Of a stretch of DNA of 64,000 bases, positions 33,905 to 47,924 are shown in pieces (within the stretch, counting starts at the first letter, position 1; the number at the start of each line of letters is the position of its first letter). A program made the position numbers and the translations under genes. The notes below the pieces were generated by a model. It had not been told where the DNA came from, did not search any database, and worked only from the letters and a program-made list of their open reading frames with translations. Source of the stretch: Helicostylum pulchrum. Lineage: Eukaryota > Mucoromycota > Mucoromycetes > Mucorales > Mucoraceae. The DNA lies in the NCBI GenBank assembly GCA_025677825.1, contig JAIXMO010000021.1, positions 310,001-374,000 on the forward strand, given 5' to 3'.

Positions 33905-34270
33905 CCAAAATGCTGAACCAAAAAGACTGCGACTACGACCTTCGAACGAAACCAGGCAATATATTGATGCCCTTGGTACCTTAACTACGCGTAATAATAT
34001 GGAACTTATTATTGTAGAGGCGTCAAGGTAATACATTCAATGCATTATTTAAAATAAACAGATTCTTATACATTTATTTAGTGGACAACTTAAAGAAAAC
34101 ACCACATTCAATTGAAGATATTATCATCATTAAGAAAAGAAGCAGACCATTATAACGATGCGTCAATGTCGACATTTATGAAGTTGAAGGTTTATGGAGT
34201 TCATGTTATCAAATCCCAATTTACCTTATCAGAAATCTCCCTCGTTGATAGCATGATAATTGATAAATAA
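33905..34270 (+). pseudogene. Relic of a lineage-specific expanded family
   Basis: Plus strand. The first segment reads NAEPKRLRLRPSNETRQYID and MELIIVEAS, then an intron-like GTAATA...TTTAG (34029-34080). The second reads GQLKENT, shifts frame, gives HSIEDIIIIKK, shifts again to YNDASMSTFMKLKVYGVHVI and ends SEISLVDSMIIDK with a stop near 34270. Two frameshifts. The pattern of a hydrophobic strand ending in Glu-Ala-Ser, a helix, and VYGVHV resembles the many uncharacterised proteins in Mucorales genomes; a distant nuclease-like fold is possible but unproven. Confidence 0.5.
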
Positions 34271-34274
34271 ATGA

Positions 34275-34740
34275 CTACTCATGTTATTGCAAATATTATT
34301 TATATGTAAGAAATTAAGATCAAAACGAATTTTTGATTACGGATACGCATCCGCTGTATCAAGTTCAAAAAGTGGTTCAAAGTGTGTTCTAATTTAAGTT
34401 GGAAGGGTGCTCCAAATTAAGTTCTAATTTAATTGGTTGAATGAGAGTGGAAGCACTGTACTTAAAAACACAGTCCAAAAGAGAATATTTTTTTCAAAAA
34501 GGATTGATAGTTTTTTTTTTCTTTTTTCATATAAATATTTCCTCTTTTTCTTTTTTTATATATATACATAATACAAGAGATATATATACTGTTTTAGAAA
34601 GAAAATAGTAAGTGTTTTTAATTACAAAAAGAAATAAAGTAACAATGAAAAAAAAAAACCAACAATAGAAACAAACAAAAAAATTTTTTTTTTTTTCTTT
34701 CATAACATGTGTAGTGGAAAGCAATACAAATGAAAATCTT
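34275..34740. other. Intergenic, promoter side of WDR5 gene
   Basis: A/T-rich sequence with runs of A and T; a possible 5' UTR intron acceptor (GTGTAG) lies at 34711-34716. No other feature. Confidence 0.5.
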
Positions 34741-36117
<1,377 letters not shown>

Positions 36118-36227
36118 AAATATTATGAAGTAAAATAAATATATAAAAAAAAAAAAAAATATTTATATATGTGTAATAAAATGATGTGTTTGTGAGGGGG
36201 GTATATCTGATCAACAGTTTGTCCTTC

Positions 36228-37835
36228 TTATTTAACGTTATTTGAGGTAGTAGAAGTAGACCACCATTTTGATAAAAATCCTCTATTTGATTTTTTACCA
36301 TCTTCAGGTATATAATCAACATCAATACTTTTACGAGATAAACCTTCCATACTCTTTTTAGCCAACTGAGACAACCCATCAAAACTAGGTCGAAAATCAA
36401 GACTACTTCTTCGATTTTCAAGTGAAGGTCTGCCCGTAGGATAAATATCAACTGATTTTCGTCCACTTGAAAACCAACTCTTTTTAACTTTTTCAAGTGA
36501 TTCTAATTCAGGTCTTTCTTCATACATTGAGGTTCTTGGTAGTACTTCTTGTTCCTCTCCTGTCGTTGCTGCTGCTGCCGCTGTTGCTGTTGCTGGTAGA
36601 ACTTCTTCGTTTCCGTCTTCTTCTTCTTCTTCTTCTTCATCATCTACTTGAATAACATTACCAAATTCATCATCTTGCAAAGAAATATTATTAGCTGCCA
36701 TAGCGTTCATTAAAGCAGTCGTTCTTAAATGTCCACCATCTGAACTACACCTCTTTAACGGACTTGAATCCAAAGAAGGTCTAGTATCAAGCGACGTACG
36801 ACTTGATTTAGGTTCTTCTTCATTTGTTGAACTAGTGCCAAACGCTCTTCTCTCTAACGAAGCCAAATAATTTTCATCTTCAAAATGATTTACAACACCA
36901 TAACTATACCAATCTTCTTTTGGTTGTGGTTGATACTGTTGTTGCTGTTGTTGTTGTACCTGTGGTTGAAAATAATGTTGATACCTTCTTGGTTTAGTTA
37001 AATTTAATAATTCATCGGGAGAAGGTCTTGGTGTATTTAAACTATGTCTAGCAGGTAACGGAGGTAAAGTAGAGATATCAGGTATATCTAATTTTTGAGA
37101 TTCAAATACAGAGGGTAAAGAAGGTCTACGTAACCTATCCGCTCTCAACTGTTGTGTGTATAATGAAGTGTCCATAGACCTTCTACCAATCTCTTCTGTG
37201 ATATGGTGTTGCTGTTTAGTCGTACCTTCTTGTAACCCTTTCAACATTTGCTGCATAGATCCAAACGTATCTAATAATTTAACTATCTCCGTATGGGTTT
37301 TGGCGGCTGCAACATCAATGGGCTTTGAACCGTACTTGTCTTTCACATTGATTTTGGCTCCGTTTCTTAATAATAAATCTACTATTTTAGTGCAACCGTT
37401 GGCACACGCGACATGTAAAGCCGTTGATCCTGTTGCTCCTGCCACTGCTTGTGATTTATCTGCAACGTGTTTCTTTGACCACCTTTTTTTATTATTATTA
37501 TTAGGTTCTTTAGTGTACGTAAATTAGATTTTTTTTTTTTTTTTTACCTTTGAGCGTTTACATCGGCACCTCTATCAATTAAATATTGAACTACAGCAAT
37601 ATGATTTTCATTAATACAAGCCAACTGTAATGGCATATAACCATTTACAACTGAATCAATAGGTGCTCCATGATCGAGAGCGAATTTGACAAGGCCTAGT
37701 TTGTAAATTAGTTATTTTTGATACAGAAAAAAAGATTACAATTGTTTTTAGTAATTTACCAACATTGCCATTCATGGCTGCACCGTGTAAACCAAGTGAA
37801 TAATCTTTAGTTTTATCCTTTTTATTTTCGTACAT
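36228..37835 (-). CDS. Ankyrin repeat protein with Ser/Gln-rich tail
   Basis: Three exons (37835-37760, 37695-37548, 37482-36228) encode about 492 aa. The first ~140 residues are ankyrin repeats: YSLGLHGAAMNGNVGLVKFA, GYMPLQLACINENHIAVVQY, TALHVACANGCTKIVDLLLR and KPIDVAAAKTHTEIVKLL. The rest is low-complexity: a Gln run, an acidic EEEEEEED run, an Ala/Thr run, and repeated Arg-Ser-Ser-type motifs (RRSSLDFRPSFD, KSMEGLSRKSIDVDY) that look like kinase sites. No enzyme domain is present. Its function is unknown; the phospho-site-rich tail suggests a regulatory or scaffold role. It converges with the WDR5 gene with a 110 bp gap. An upstream in-frame Met exists, but the A/T-rich hydrophobic extension is unlikely to be translated. 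Confidence 0.8.
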
Positions 37836-39113
37836 GTGAAAAAAATAATTAATGAGAAGGGAAAAAAGAAGAAGAAAAAAAAAAGGGAAAAAAAATATAT
37901 ATTTATTTTTATATTGTGTTTCTAAAAAAAGAAAGGGGTAATAATTAAAAAGGAGAGTTTTGTTGGTAAATAAAATGGGATTACAAAGAAGCTGAGTTGG
38001 CTTCTCTTTTGCATAAAAAATATGTTTGCTAAACACAACAACAAATCATGAGTGTGTACTACTTCTTAGATTGCTTCAGCAGTAATAAACACACTGTGGC
38101 AGTAAGAAACAAGTCTCTTTGAAACAGTGTGATGGTTCCTTGGCAACTACTAAATAGTCTAATTTTATCGAGGTAATTTTTATGCGCTAACACACGCCAG
38201 GTTTAGTTACTATGTAGATGTTTCTTAGCAACCTAGAATACTACTTTAAAACGTACTTTTTTGGTGTTGTTTTTTTTTAATAAGGCCATATTCAATTCTT
38301 CTCCAAAGTTTCAAACATATATTCTCGGTCATGCCCAAATAAAGTATAATATGCGGAGATCTACCCGTTTCTCTCTCTCTCTCTCTATCTCTTTCTATTC
38401 AACACTTTTAACAAAAGTACGCGGACTTGTAATATGTCTCGTCCCGATGGTGCACCAAACTACAACTTTAAGCATATTGTCACGGTTGAAATACCCCACT
38501 TTGGGAATATACTAGGCGTTGTTAAAAAGAAAGTTTAATGGCTTTACTATTAAGGTGCCGAATTATGTTTGAGGCAAAGTATATAAAGTATTATGTGAGA
38601 ATATTTATGGCAGCAAGAAAACTCGTACGTTTTGCTTTTTTCTATCTTCTGTTTTGACTTTACATCAGTGAGACCTTTCTTTTTTGCTGTACGAACTACA
38701 CACACCCGGGTAAACAATCCAAAACAATTGTTTTATCCCTTTTCAAATAGAAACAGTGCCGTTTTTCCCTTTTTCGTTTGATGTTTTTTTAATTGCCAAG
38801 AGTATTTTGCGTATAAATACCAAGGGAAGAATGTTACATCAAGTATTTTTATTTTAAGAGTTTTTCTATATTTACCACTCGCGTAAAAAAAAATTATACG
38901 GTAAAACTGCGCTGACATATCATCTGGTTAATTAAAATACACTACTTACAAAAAAAAACGGTCTAGAAACAATTTAAATCCCAAGATCTATACTTGTTGA
39001 AGCATATATCGACATTAGATCGCATGAAAAAAGATTAAATAACATTTTTTTGATAAACATTTTTTATTATCGAGTATACAAATAAAAGGAATATTTGTAA
39101 CAAAAAATTGCTT
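37836..39113. other. Intergenic, no gene seen
   Basis: A/T-rich; contains a (CT)n run at about 38371-38390. ORFs here are short and unlike protein. Confidence 0.6.
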
Positions 39114-39950
39114 TTACAAGAACTTTCCTAATAAACCAGCCATACCACTAGGCTTTTGCTGTTCTTGTTGACCACCACCTTGTAAACTACTCAAGATACT
39201 CATAACAGACCCAAGTCCACCACTACTATTACCACCACCGCCACCACTTTGTTGAGTCATAAATAACTTCATAGCCATTGTAGCTGCACTTTGAAGCATT
39301 TCACTTTGATTGGCTTTACCACCAGATCCACCTTGAGCTTGAAAGAGTTTCATAGCTTCTCCCATAGCTAACCCAACCAATTGACTTGATCCACCACCAC
39401 CACCACTGCTTCCTCCTCCACCGCTAAACATTTTAAAGGCTTGCATAGCTGCTGCAGACCCCATATCGCGTGACGAAACTTCTTCTGAGGCTGCTCCTCG
39501 GTTATAAATCTGGTCATGAACATTAGCCGCTTGTTGAGCTTCATTTTCATCTACTTGTTTCTTGTGAGGAGCATCATCATCGTCGTCGTCACGATCAATG
39601 ACTTTAGAAAGAATAGATGTGAAAAGGTTATCGTCTATATAAAACAAAGTTAGAGATATAGGCCTTTTTAAAAAATACGTGTTTTTTTTCTTACCGTCGT
39701 CGTCGTCTTTTTCAGCTTGCTGTTTGGCATATTGAGCAGCTTGTTGAACGTCAGGCTTTTGGTATCCGGCAGGTGCTCCGTATCCGTGGAAAGCGTCTCC
39801 ACTGTCACCACCACCACCACCACCACCTAAAACAAAACAAAAAAAGATAAATATATGTATACAATGGCTTTTTATTATTATCAAATTACCTTGGTATGAG
39901 TTGGCTTGTCCACCTTGATAAGAGTTTGATTCGCCTTGATTATATGACAT
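39114..39950 (-). CDS. Gly/Asp-rich protein of a fungal family, unknown function
   Basis: Three exons (39950-39890, 39826-39695, 39634-39114) encode about 237 aa. It starts MSYNQGESNSYQGGQANSYQ with a Gly run, then AAQYAKQQAEKDDDDGDNLF and TSILSKVIDRDDDDDD, VHDQIYNRG, and MGSAAAMQAFKMFSG. Gly/Ser linkers separate three related Ala/Met-rich helices (AMQAFKMF, AMGEAMKLFQ, AATMAMKLFM), ending GMAGLLGKFL. This arrangement is shared by a fungal family of uncharacterised proteins (I believe DUF7721, not verified). No membrane or signal segments. The repeated K-[ML]-F helices could mediate self-assembly, an inference only. Confidence 0.8.
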   Translation of the reverse strand: MSYNQGESNSYQGGQANSYQGNLIIIKSHCIHIFIFFCFVLGGGGGGGDSGDAFHGYGAPAGYQKPDVQQAAQYAKQQAEKDDDDGKKKNTYFLKRPISLTLFYIDDNLFTSILSKVIDRDDDDDDAPHKKQVDENEAQQAANVHDQIYNRGAASEEVSSRDMGSAAAMQAFKMFSGGGGSSGGGGGSSQLVGLAMGEAMKLFQAQGGSGGKANQSEMLQSAATMAMKLFMTQQSGGGGGNSSGGLGSVMSILSSLQGGGQQEQQKPSGMAGLLGKFL

Positions 39951-41073
39951 TTTTTTTGTTGTTATATAGTCGATAAAGGAAAAAAGAGAAAGAAGAGATT
40001 AAAATATTTAGCTTATAAAAGTACGCGTAAAAAAAAGACATCATATGGTTCCACAACGCTATCAACAAGAGTCACATCAAAACTTCCATTAAAGTAGGTA
40101 GTGCCGAAATGCGGCTGCCTAAAAGGCAAGATTGAACTGGATGCCTTATGACTACACTCACCTCATTCAACCACTTCAGCTGAAAACCTGGCTGTTGGGG
40201 GGACTTTTCTGTAACCAACTGCATCAGTGAAAACATCTACTGATACAGTGTTCACTGTGCAATTATCCGATTCGTTTTTTTTTATTGCACGCTCTATTCT
40301 TTTTTTTTTGAATTTCTTGCATGAAACTAGTGATTAAATAGACCCATTTTATCAGCCTAAGCTGCATTTATTCTATTTCTCTTCTTTTTTTTTTACAATG
40401 CGTACCAGCAAGTATTTTCATATGTGTACTTTTTAAAGGAGCATATATCTTATATTCATATTCTACTTTTTTTTAGTACTTTTGTTTTCTCTATCTTCAA
40501 AAGGATACGGCTCTTGCCAAAGCAACCGCCCGGTATAAGCTAGCGCAAGGCCAATGAGCTTTTTATTAGTATTTTGTCTCATTCTGACCCACCGATTTAT
40601 TTTTTTCTAGATTTAGAAATTAAACCATAGTGGCCCATCTTTCGATAAGGCAATACCAGACCCAAAACAGCCCCCAGATCTGCGTGTTTCTGAATACGCA
40701 AAGAAGACAGCACCGTGGAAGTTCTACCAAGCATGACAAAGCAAAAGCAGTTATGGGCCTTCTGCAGTAAGTGAATAAATGCACCTATTCAAGACTGTTT
40801 AAAACATGTCTGTTACTATACATTTGATTCCTATACATCATTGAGGTAGACTATTTTACTTAATAAACAACGTAGCAACCGCTATCGTACTTTGAGCGTG
40901 TCAACCTTGAAGAAGGTCTATCAGTCAAATTGCATTATCCCCTTTTCTTGCTTTCATAAGGTGACTGGTTTAACTAAAATGGCAGTCCTCCTTTCTTTTT
41001 TTTTTTTTTTTTCGTAACGAAGAACAAAAGTTTTTTTTTTTTTCTTGATCAATAAGTTTGCCCAATCAACAAA
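39951..41073. other. Intergenic with a faint coding relic
   Basis: About 1.1 kb. Most is non-coding. Around 40660-40740 the plus strand reads IPDPKQPPDLRVSEYAKKTA and WKFYQA before a stop, which looks like an old coding fragment, but it is too short to identify. The last 80 bp have T-runs before the exonuclease start. Confidence 0.45.
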
Positions 41074-43471
41074 ATGAAGTTTACACCGATCGTTGATAAA
41101 CATGTCGTATTACATGACGTGACAAAGAAATCGCATGTTAGTTTTGACGAACCCATGGATATTGTAGACAAAAAGAAGAAGCGATCTCATCCTGCTCACG
41201 ACGAAGAAACTTCGAAACCCAAAAAAGCAAAGTCCAGTAAAAAAGAAAAAACTAATAAAAAGGACGATAAGAAGGAAAAGAAGAAGGAAAAGAAGGAAAA
41301 GAAGAGCGTACAGGTTGTTAAGCCTGTTGAGGTGCCTGTTGTAGAAAAGAAGGCACCTGTCGTCGAAAAGAAAGCACCTGTCACCGAAAAGAAGCCAGTT
41401 ACTGAAAAGAAGGACGAAAAGAAATCAACTGCTACCACCGCCAAGAAAGACGAAAATAAATCACCCGTCGCCAAGGACGAAAAGAAACCTGCAGCAGTAG
41501 CCATTACAGTAGCCGACCCTGTCAAAATCCGTGGACCTAAATTCACCCCTAAAAAAGTAAAGGGCAAACCATACCAAGCACCTAAAAAACTTACTGAGGA
41601 AGAAGTCAAAGCCCGAGTTCAAGCCGTCCGTAAAAAGAAATTACTGAAACGACAATCCAAAGTCAAAGTCAACGGCGAAGTAGTTACCAAACCATTATTT
41701 CAAATCACCCCTCCTCAAACAGTCATCCCGACCAAGCAATTAGGTGAATTTGTCTTGTACGCTTTATCAGAGACCACCAACTTACCTTGGTGTAGTATCA
41801 TTAACAAGGCCAAGATCGCCAAATTAGTCTTTGTATATGCCCAAGGTTTAAACGTAGATTATTTCGGTGGAAGGGAGAGCCCCTGTGTGGATTTAGATCA
41901 GTTAAAAAGTGAGGAGTGGGTTGGAAAGGCTTCTATGCCATTTTTAACAAAGCAAAGTAAATACATGATCGTCAACGAAATCTCGGGTCGTAACGGTAGA
42001 TTTAACTCTCCTGTTGCTGATATCTTGCAATGTAACATGTCCAACTCGAAAAAGGAAAGATTGACAAAAGAACAAGCTGATAGAACTGAATTGTTCAAGG
42101 ATAATATGCGTGAATACTACGTACTTTCATTAGACGATTTAAGAAAGGCCGATTACCCTGTCCCACCTTTCCTTGATAACTCTGTCGTCTTGCCTAATGG
42201 TTGGAAGGAAACTCATCCCGCTTTACAGGAAAGAAAGCAAGGTGAATTAAAGCGAATTATTGGTCTTGATTGTGAGATGGTCAAGACAGTTTCTGGTAGT
42301 GCTTTAGCTCGTGTTACATTAATTGCTGAAGGTATGAATATGTATATGTATATAAAGCGGTGATCATTTACTTATACCCCCCCCCCCTTGTTTTTTTTAG
42401 ATGGAAGTAAATTATTAGATGAAATGGTTTTACCTGACGAACCAATTATCGATTACTTGACCAAATACTCTGGTATTACACCTGAAGCTATGAGTAACGC
42501 CACCTGTTCTTTTCGTCGAGCTCAAAAGCACGTTCGTAAACTTATTGATCATAATACCATTTTAGTTGGTCACGGTTTAGAGAACGATTTAAAGGCATTG
42601 CATATTGCTCACCCTTACTGTGTCGATACTTCCTTATTGTATGATCATCATCGTGGACCTCCCTATAAACCCTCGCTTCGTTTCTTGGCCCGTCATTACT
42701 TGAAGCGTCATATTCAAGATCGTAACGAAGCTCATATCGGTCATGATTCCGCAGAAGATGCTCGTGCCACACTCGATTTGTTCAAACTCAAGTTGGCTAA
42801 CAAACCAAACTTTGGAAGATTCAAACGTACCGAATTAATCATGGATCGTTTGTTGGCTAATAGACCTCCTAGAGACAGTGCTATTATCGAAAGCTCTAAA
42901 AGTAGTTATCGCGCATTTGGTTCTTCGCATGGTGGTGATTATTTTAGAGTAGATACAGATGAAGCTTTGGTTGAATTGACTGTAGAGAAAATCAAGGAAA
43001 AGGACTTTTTATTTACGCGTTATCAAACTGCTGATGAAGATAGATTACGTACACTTGAAGATGATGAGGAAAGTCTTGTGCCTGGTGTCGTACCTAGTGC
43101 CGCATCTGAAGACGCTGACCGTGCTATTAGACTTCAAACCATGGATACGTATATTAAAACCATTTATAACGAACTTCCTGAAAACTCATTTATTGTTGTT
43201 TCTGGTGGTGTAAATAATGTTCCTCAATATAAAGAGTAAGTTGTTTTATAAGTGATTTGATTTGATTAGGGTACTAATATATCTTTCTTTTTTTTTCTAA
43301 AATAGATTGTATGATAAACATCAAAGATACCAAGAAATGTACGGTAGCAAGAAACTTGGTTCAATTGAAATACCAAAAGATGAACAATGGACTGAAGAAA
43401 ATCAAAAGGATTTATGTAAATATGCCACTGAAGCTAGAATGAGTTCGTCCTTCTTCATTTTTAAACGATAG
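41074..43471 (+). CDS. REX1/REXO1-like RNA exonuclease (DEDDh)
   Basis: Three exons (41074-42331, 42401-43235, 43306-43471) encode about 752 aa. The first ~190 residues are extremely Lys-rich with VEKKAP-type repeats, a nucleolar-style tail. The exonuclease domain (about residues 395-570) has ExoI IGLDCEMVKT (catalytic Asp and Glu), ExoII VGHGLENDLKAL (Asp) and ExoIII HDSAEDARATLDL (His and Asp), i.e. DEDDh. RTELFKDNMREYYVLSLDDL and YPVPPF precede it, as in REXO1/Rex1 proteins, which trim 5S rRNA, tRNA and other RNA 3' ends. The start ATG lies in a clear leader. Intron 1 splits the domain just after ExoI. The ~180 residues after the domain are conserved-looking but unnamed. Confidence 0.9.
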
Positions 43472-43576
43472 TTTAAATACAAATTTGTTATTATTATTAT
43501 TTTTTTGCCATTACTTATGCCGACTGTTTCTATCAATTAAAAAAAAATATGTATAATTTTCTTTACCTCTGTTTAT

Positions 43577-43602
43577 TTCTTTCTTTCTTTCTTTCTTTCT
43601 TT
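43577..43602. repeat. (TTTC)n microsatellite
   Basis: About six TTTC units in the promoter of the RING-finger gene, 40 bp before its start. Confidence 0.85.
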
Positions 43603-43642
43603 CTCTCTTTTTCAAACTTTAAAAAAATATAATACAAATATT

Positions 43643-45243
43643 ATGGTCCGGCTTTGGAACCGATTAACTAAACCATTTAGAAGAGAAAAGAAAAAAAGAT
43701 TACCTACAATTGTATTTGACGAGTATGCAAAACCGCCTAGTTATTTAAAAGAATCGATTATATACAGTCAACATTTAGTTCAAATCGACAAACTGGAAAA
43801 GGCATATACCCGTCTATTAACCAGTAACAAAAAATCTTACTGGAAATCAATGGATCCATTTATTCAAATCTGGTACCATGAATTAGATCGCGTTTGTCAA
43901 CATAGTCAAGCTACTTTAATCGTGTTAAAAGCTCAATTGGAAGAACTCTCTCATAGTTTATGCGCTATCGTAAGTTATTTTCTTTTACACCCCTTATTTT
44001 TATAGTTATATAATGCATTAAATATCTTTTATAAGTCTTCTCCTTTAAAAAATCGTGATAGACATTCTTTAAGAAGAGCTCAACAATTTATTACAACGTG
44101 TTTAAAAGAATGGGATTCACATACAACTCATACTTCTTCTAGTATTCAATTAAATTCACAATCTTTAATCATCGGTTCTTCCTTAATATCAAATCAATCA
44201 TTGTTTTCTGAAACTACTTTATTACATGAAAATGATTCTGAATTACAAGATTCTCGATTTCAATTATATTATAAAGGTATGGAAGGACGTATTCAACAAG
44301 AACTAGAGGTAATAATAAACTTCATGCAATAAATCACGTACTTACCAAAACAAAAACAAAAATGGAACTGTTTTAGTCTAATAAAAGTAACCCAAGGCTG
44401 CGACAATGCATACGCCAAGTATACCGCTTAGAACAAGACATTTATTTATATCATCATTATATCACAAGCCAGTTTAGTATCCTTTGGGACCTCGGCAGTA
44501 TATCTCTAGGATCGTTACCGGACCTGGAAGAACCAAGTTTATATCAAGTGATGAAAATGAAATGGGAACAAAAATACAGCATGCAAATCAAACCTTTACA
44601 AGCACTTGAAGAAAGTTTCAAGACCGTCCTAAAGTCAAATACGCCTAATCGAGAGGACTTCACATGCGCAGTTTGTCTTTGTATTCTGCATGAGCCCACT
44701 ACATTAGCAGCTTGTCATCATACCTTTTGTAGATCCTGTATACAGCACTTGTATTGCGCTCATTGTCATCGATACAGAACAAAGACCATTAATCGTATTT
44801 CTGAAAACTTGTTGGTATTGGTAAAACCTTTACCAGCCGTATACTGTACCTGTCAAAGCATCGACTCAGTTACTGGTGAACTGACTTTAAAGAATCAACA
44901 CGAGGGGGCTTGTCCGTTATGTAGAACCGCTTTTAAACCGCAAATGTGTACTGCCGATGTCGCACTAGACAAATTTATTTCTCTTTACTTTCCTAAACGT
45001 AGATCGGAACTGGAAGATGAAGTGATTGAATACCCAAAAAAGAGGCCCGTCAATGATTTAGCTGATGGCAATAGAAGAAGAAGTCAAGTCAGTAAAGGCA
45101 GGTTTTATTCTAAAATGCAGAGGTGGTCGACAAAATGGGCGCAAGGGGATCCTGCTGAGGATATACCACCTGTACCACGGGGGTCTTCACAAAGGCTACA
45201 GAATGATATGTTATCTCTTGCCAGGCGCTCGTGGATGTTTTAA
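43643..45243 (+). CDS. RING-finger protein (putative E3 ubiquitin ligase)
   Basis: Three exons (43643-43969, 44006-44308, 44377-45243) encode about 498 aa. Residues 1-290 are helical, with a basic start (MVRLWNRLTKPFRREKKKR) and a segment FIQIWYHELDRVCQHSQATL that is weakly reminiscent of SPX-type helices. The RING lies at about residues 328-435: CAVCLCILHEPTTLAACHHT, FCRSCIQHLYCAHC, then after an insertion CPLCRTAF, giving a C3HC4 pattern with an unusually long loop before the last CxxC. The tail is basic. Several fungal proteins join an N-terminal helical SPX-like domain to a RING, so this is likely one of them; the SPX part is not certain. Substrates unknown. Confidence 0.8.
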
Positions 45244-45585
45244 AAAAAAAGTTACTTTGCGTATAGTTATAAAAGATCGGCGGTAATCGTAACTTTTGTA
45301 TATTTATTTTATTTTTTATTTTATTTTTCTACTTTGTACATGCATTTTGTTTACTTATTTAGACCAATATAAATGTAGAAACCTTCTTTTTTTTAACAAA
45401 AAAAAAAGTGTGTTTAGTACTTAGTTCTTGGCGTTATTCATGCTACGATGAAAAACTTTATATTATGCGCTACTTAGCCACTTGTTCTTTCATTATACAT
45501 TAAATATGCAGTGTGAGATAAATATATTTTTTTTCGACGCGCGAATTGTACGAAAGAAAAAAAAAGTACCTTTTTTTATTATTAT
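45244..45585. other. Convergent intergenic spacer
   Basis: T- and A-rich 3' flanks of the RING gene and the PAAF1 gene; no gene seen. Confidence 0.6.
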
Positions 45586-47225
45586 TTAATATATTTTGAT
45601 CTTCCCATCACGAACAGCACATACAATTCTTTGATATCCAGACTCATGTCCACTAGGCATCACCTTCATATCATACACTGGTTCTAACTCACTTCCAGTA
45701 TATTCTGATTCAACTCGAACAGTCTCGTTATCACCTAAAAAGCTAACCAAAGATCCAGTTTGGTAGACACTTCCATCAGCTAAAATAACAAATAAGTATT
45801 TGGTTATATATCAAACCACTATTAAAATCAATTTACCAGTGCTAACACAAAGTACAATCTCTCCATTTTTACTCATTTTTGTAACCAACGAAGTAACTGC
45901 ATGTCCATTTCTCTTCCAAGAGACATGAGGCTCTTGAAGACTCTTACTAATAGAAAACACTTGCACTAAACCATTCTCATTACCAGTGAAAATAGTACCT
46001 GTTTCTTCATCGTATGCAACAGCCGTTAATGCAATATCACTGGCAGGCGTAGCAAAAATTTCTTTCTTGGTACCTAAATGGATACCGCGAACACTGCCAT
46101 CACCTAATGCAGCAAGTACAAGTTTATCAGATGTATCTACTTCCATAGGATCAAGGTCTTCAATACCAGCTGGCTCATATGGAGAAGGAAGTTTGGCAAG
46201 GATCATTTGGTTAACTGGAACTGGGTAGTCACCCATAGTGGTAATAGTAGATGATGTACCACAGTTCCATAATTTAATAGTACCATCACGAGAAGAAGCT
46301 ACATATATAAAATCAGTTCCATGTTTTTTTTAAAAAAAATTATTTTTTTTTACACTTACACAATACGTTTCTTCCTTGAGAGATAATACCAGTACTTGTA
46401 ATAGCAGACGTATGTCCCTTTAAAGTAACGGGGTTACTACCATTTAATACTGACCAAATCTTAGCTTGGAAATCTGCTCCACCTGTAAGCAATACCAAAC
46501 TACTAGGGAAGAATTGTACTGTGGTAACATCGCTAAGATGTCCTTTAAGTGCAGTCTATATTACGTAATCAATCTCTTTTGCTATTTTACATCCTTAAAA
46601 AATCCCTCCTTCTTTCTCTTAATTACCTGCGATTTTCCTTCAGCAATTGAACCTAAAGATACTTCGTCTCCGTTTCCTGCTGCAAATAAGTTTCCATTAG
46701 GTGAAATAGCAACGCATGAAACCTACATAAAAATCCCGTAAGCTTTTATACCGCGTAAGCAGATAAATGTACTTACTGCCTTTCCTTTAACAGGATAGAA
46801 AGCGGTCTTGGGGCCGTATACAGTGACATTTTTTACATCAAGTTCGGGACACTCGACTTGAAACGTACGCTATATATATATATTCATGTTAAAAAAAAAG
46901 TTTTTTTTTTTAGGTGATTGAGAAGAAAAGTAATTACAGAATTAAGACTGGTAATAGAGAACCCATCTTTTCCTTCAAGTTCAATTTCGTTTTCAGGTGT
47001 ACGTTTAACAAGGACAGAACCTTGAACACTTTGCTTTCCTAGTTATATCATATTTTTTTTAAAAAAAAAGGTACTTTTTTCGTTAAAAGTTTCGTGTTTA
47101 AAAATACCTGTCAAATAACAAGCAATCCAGAATGAACCTTCTGGAATGGTGTTAGAATCCACTTCACGTACTACCTCGTCCCAATCAGCTTGAACAGAAA
47201 TAAAAGGTAAGTTTTGAATGGTCAT
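45586..47225 (-). CDS. RPN14: Proteasomal ATPase-associated factor 1 / Rpn14 (WD40)
   Basis: Seven exons (47225-47108, 47038-46938, 46869-46777, 46722-46627, 46555-46360, 46298-45837, 45779-45586) encode about 419 aa. PAAF1/Rpn14 is a WD40 chaperone that binds Rpt ATPases during assembly of the 19S proteasome base. The N-terminus QADWDEVVREV followed by GSFWIACYLTGKQSVQGSV matches the PAAF1 start. WD repeats include VSCVAISPNGNLFAAGNGDE, LKGHLSDVTTVQFFPSSLVL, GADFQAKIWSVLNGSNPVTL, SQGRNVLSSSRDGTIKLWNC and the later ALTAVAYDEETGTIFTGNEN. The GRNVLSxSRDGTxxLWxCG wording is especially close to PAAF1. Intron density is high for this window. Confidence 0.9.
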
Positions 47226-47919
47226 TATTTTATTATTGAATAAAGGAAAGGCCTATTTTAATATCTCTTATCACGCGTTAATGTTATTGGATTAAAAAAA
47301 ATTATATTTTAAGTCAGAAAGGAATCGTTTTCTCTATCATATAATAGAAGATGTATTAGTATTGACATATGTAGGTTTTTATTATTAAGCTTGTGTTTTA
47401 TATATTATTATGGTTATTTATATGTTCTATATAAATACCATCCTCAAATACAAATCAAGTGGGAAAAAAATCATTGGCTGAGTGGAAACTAGGACTACTT
47501 TAACATCGCTGAAAACTGAAAATATGGACTCTTTTTTGCATAATATACATTCAAAACGAGAAGTAGCTTTTGTAACTAAACACCCATCAAGGTTTTCAAT
47601 GGCACCAAACCACAACCTCAAAATACGGAAGAAGTGAACCCTATATACCGACCCGAAAGTTCGACACGACGGTTGATTTTTTTCAGTCGTTCAATACTAA
47701 TTCTTTTTTAGATGTGTGCAACAATAGAGCCGAAAAAATCCCTTAAGAACGAGTTTATTTTTTATTTTTAAAAATGAATACACGAAATAGCCAGTAGGAA
47801 GATCCATAGTTAGCATTCGAATATTGAGGCCCATTTATAATAAGATTTCGATATATTAAATTAAATACTATAATCATATTTTACTGTCTATATTTTGCTC
47901 ATTCACTTAAGAGAGGTAA
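47226..47919. other. Intergenic, no gene supported
   Basis: A minus-strand open run at 47427-47621 contains ATSRFECILCKKE with a CxxC, but has no start context or continuation. Otherwise A/T-rich. Confidence 0.5.
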
Positions 47920-47924
47920 TTAAA

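Noticed and set aside
41196..41609. 137-codon ORF antisense to the exonuclease gene, rich in Phe and Ser
   Set aside because: It mirrors the Lys-rich AAG/AAA repeats of the exonuclease N-terminus; pure composition shadow.
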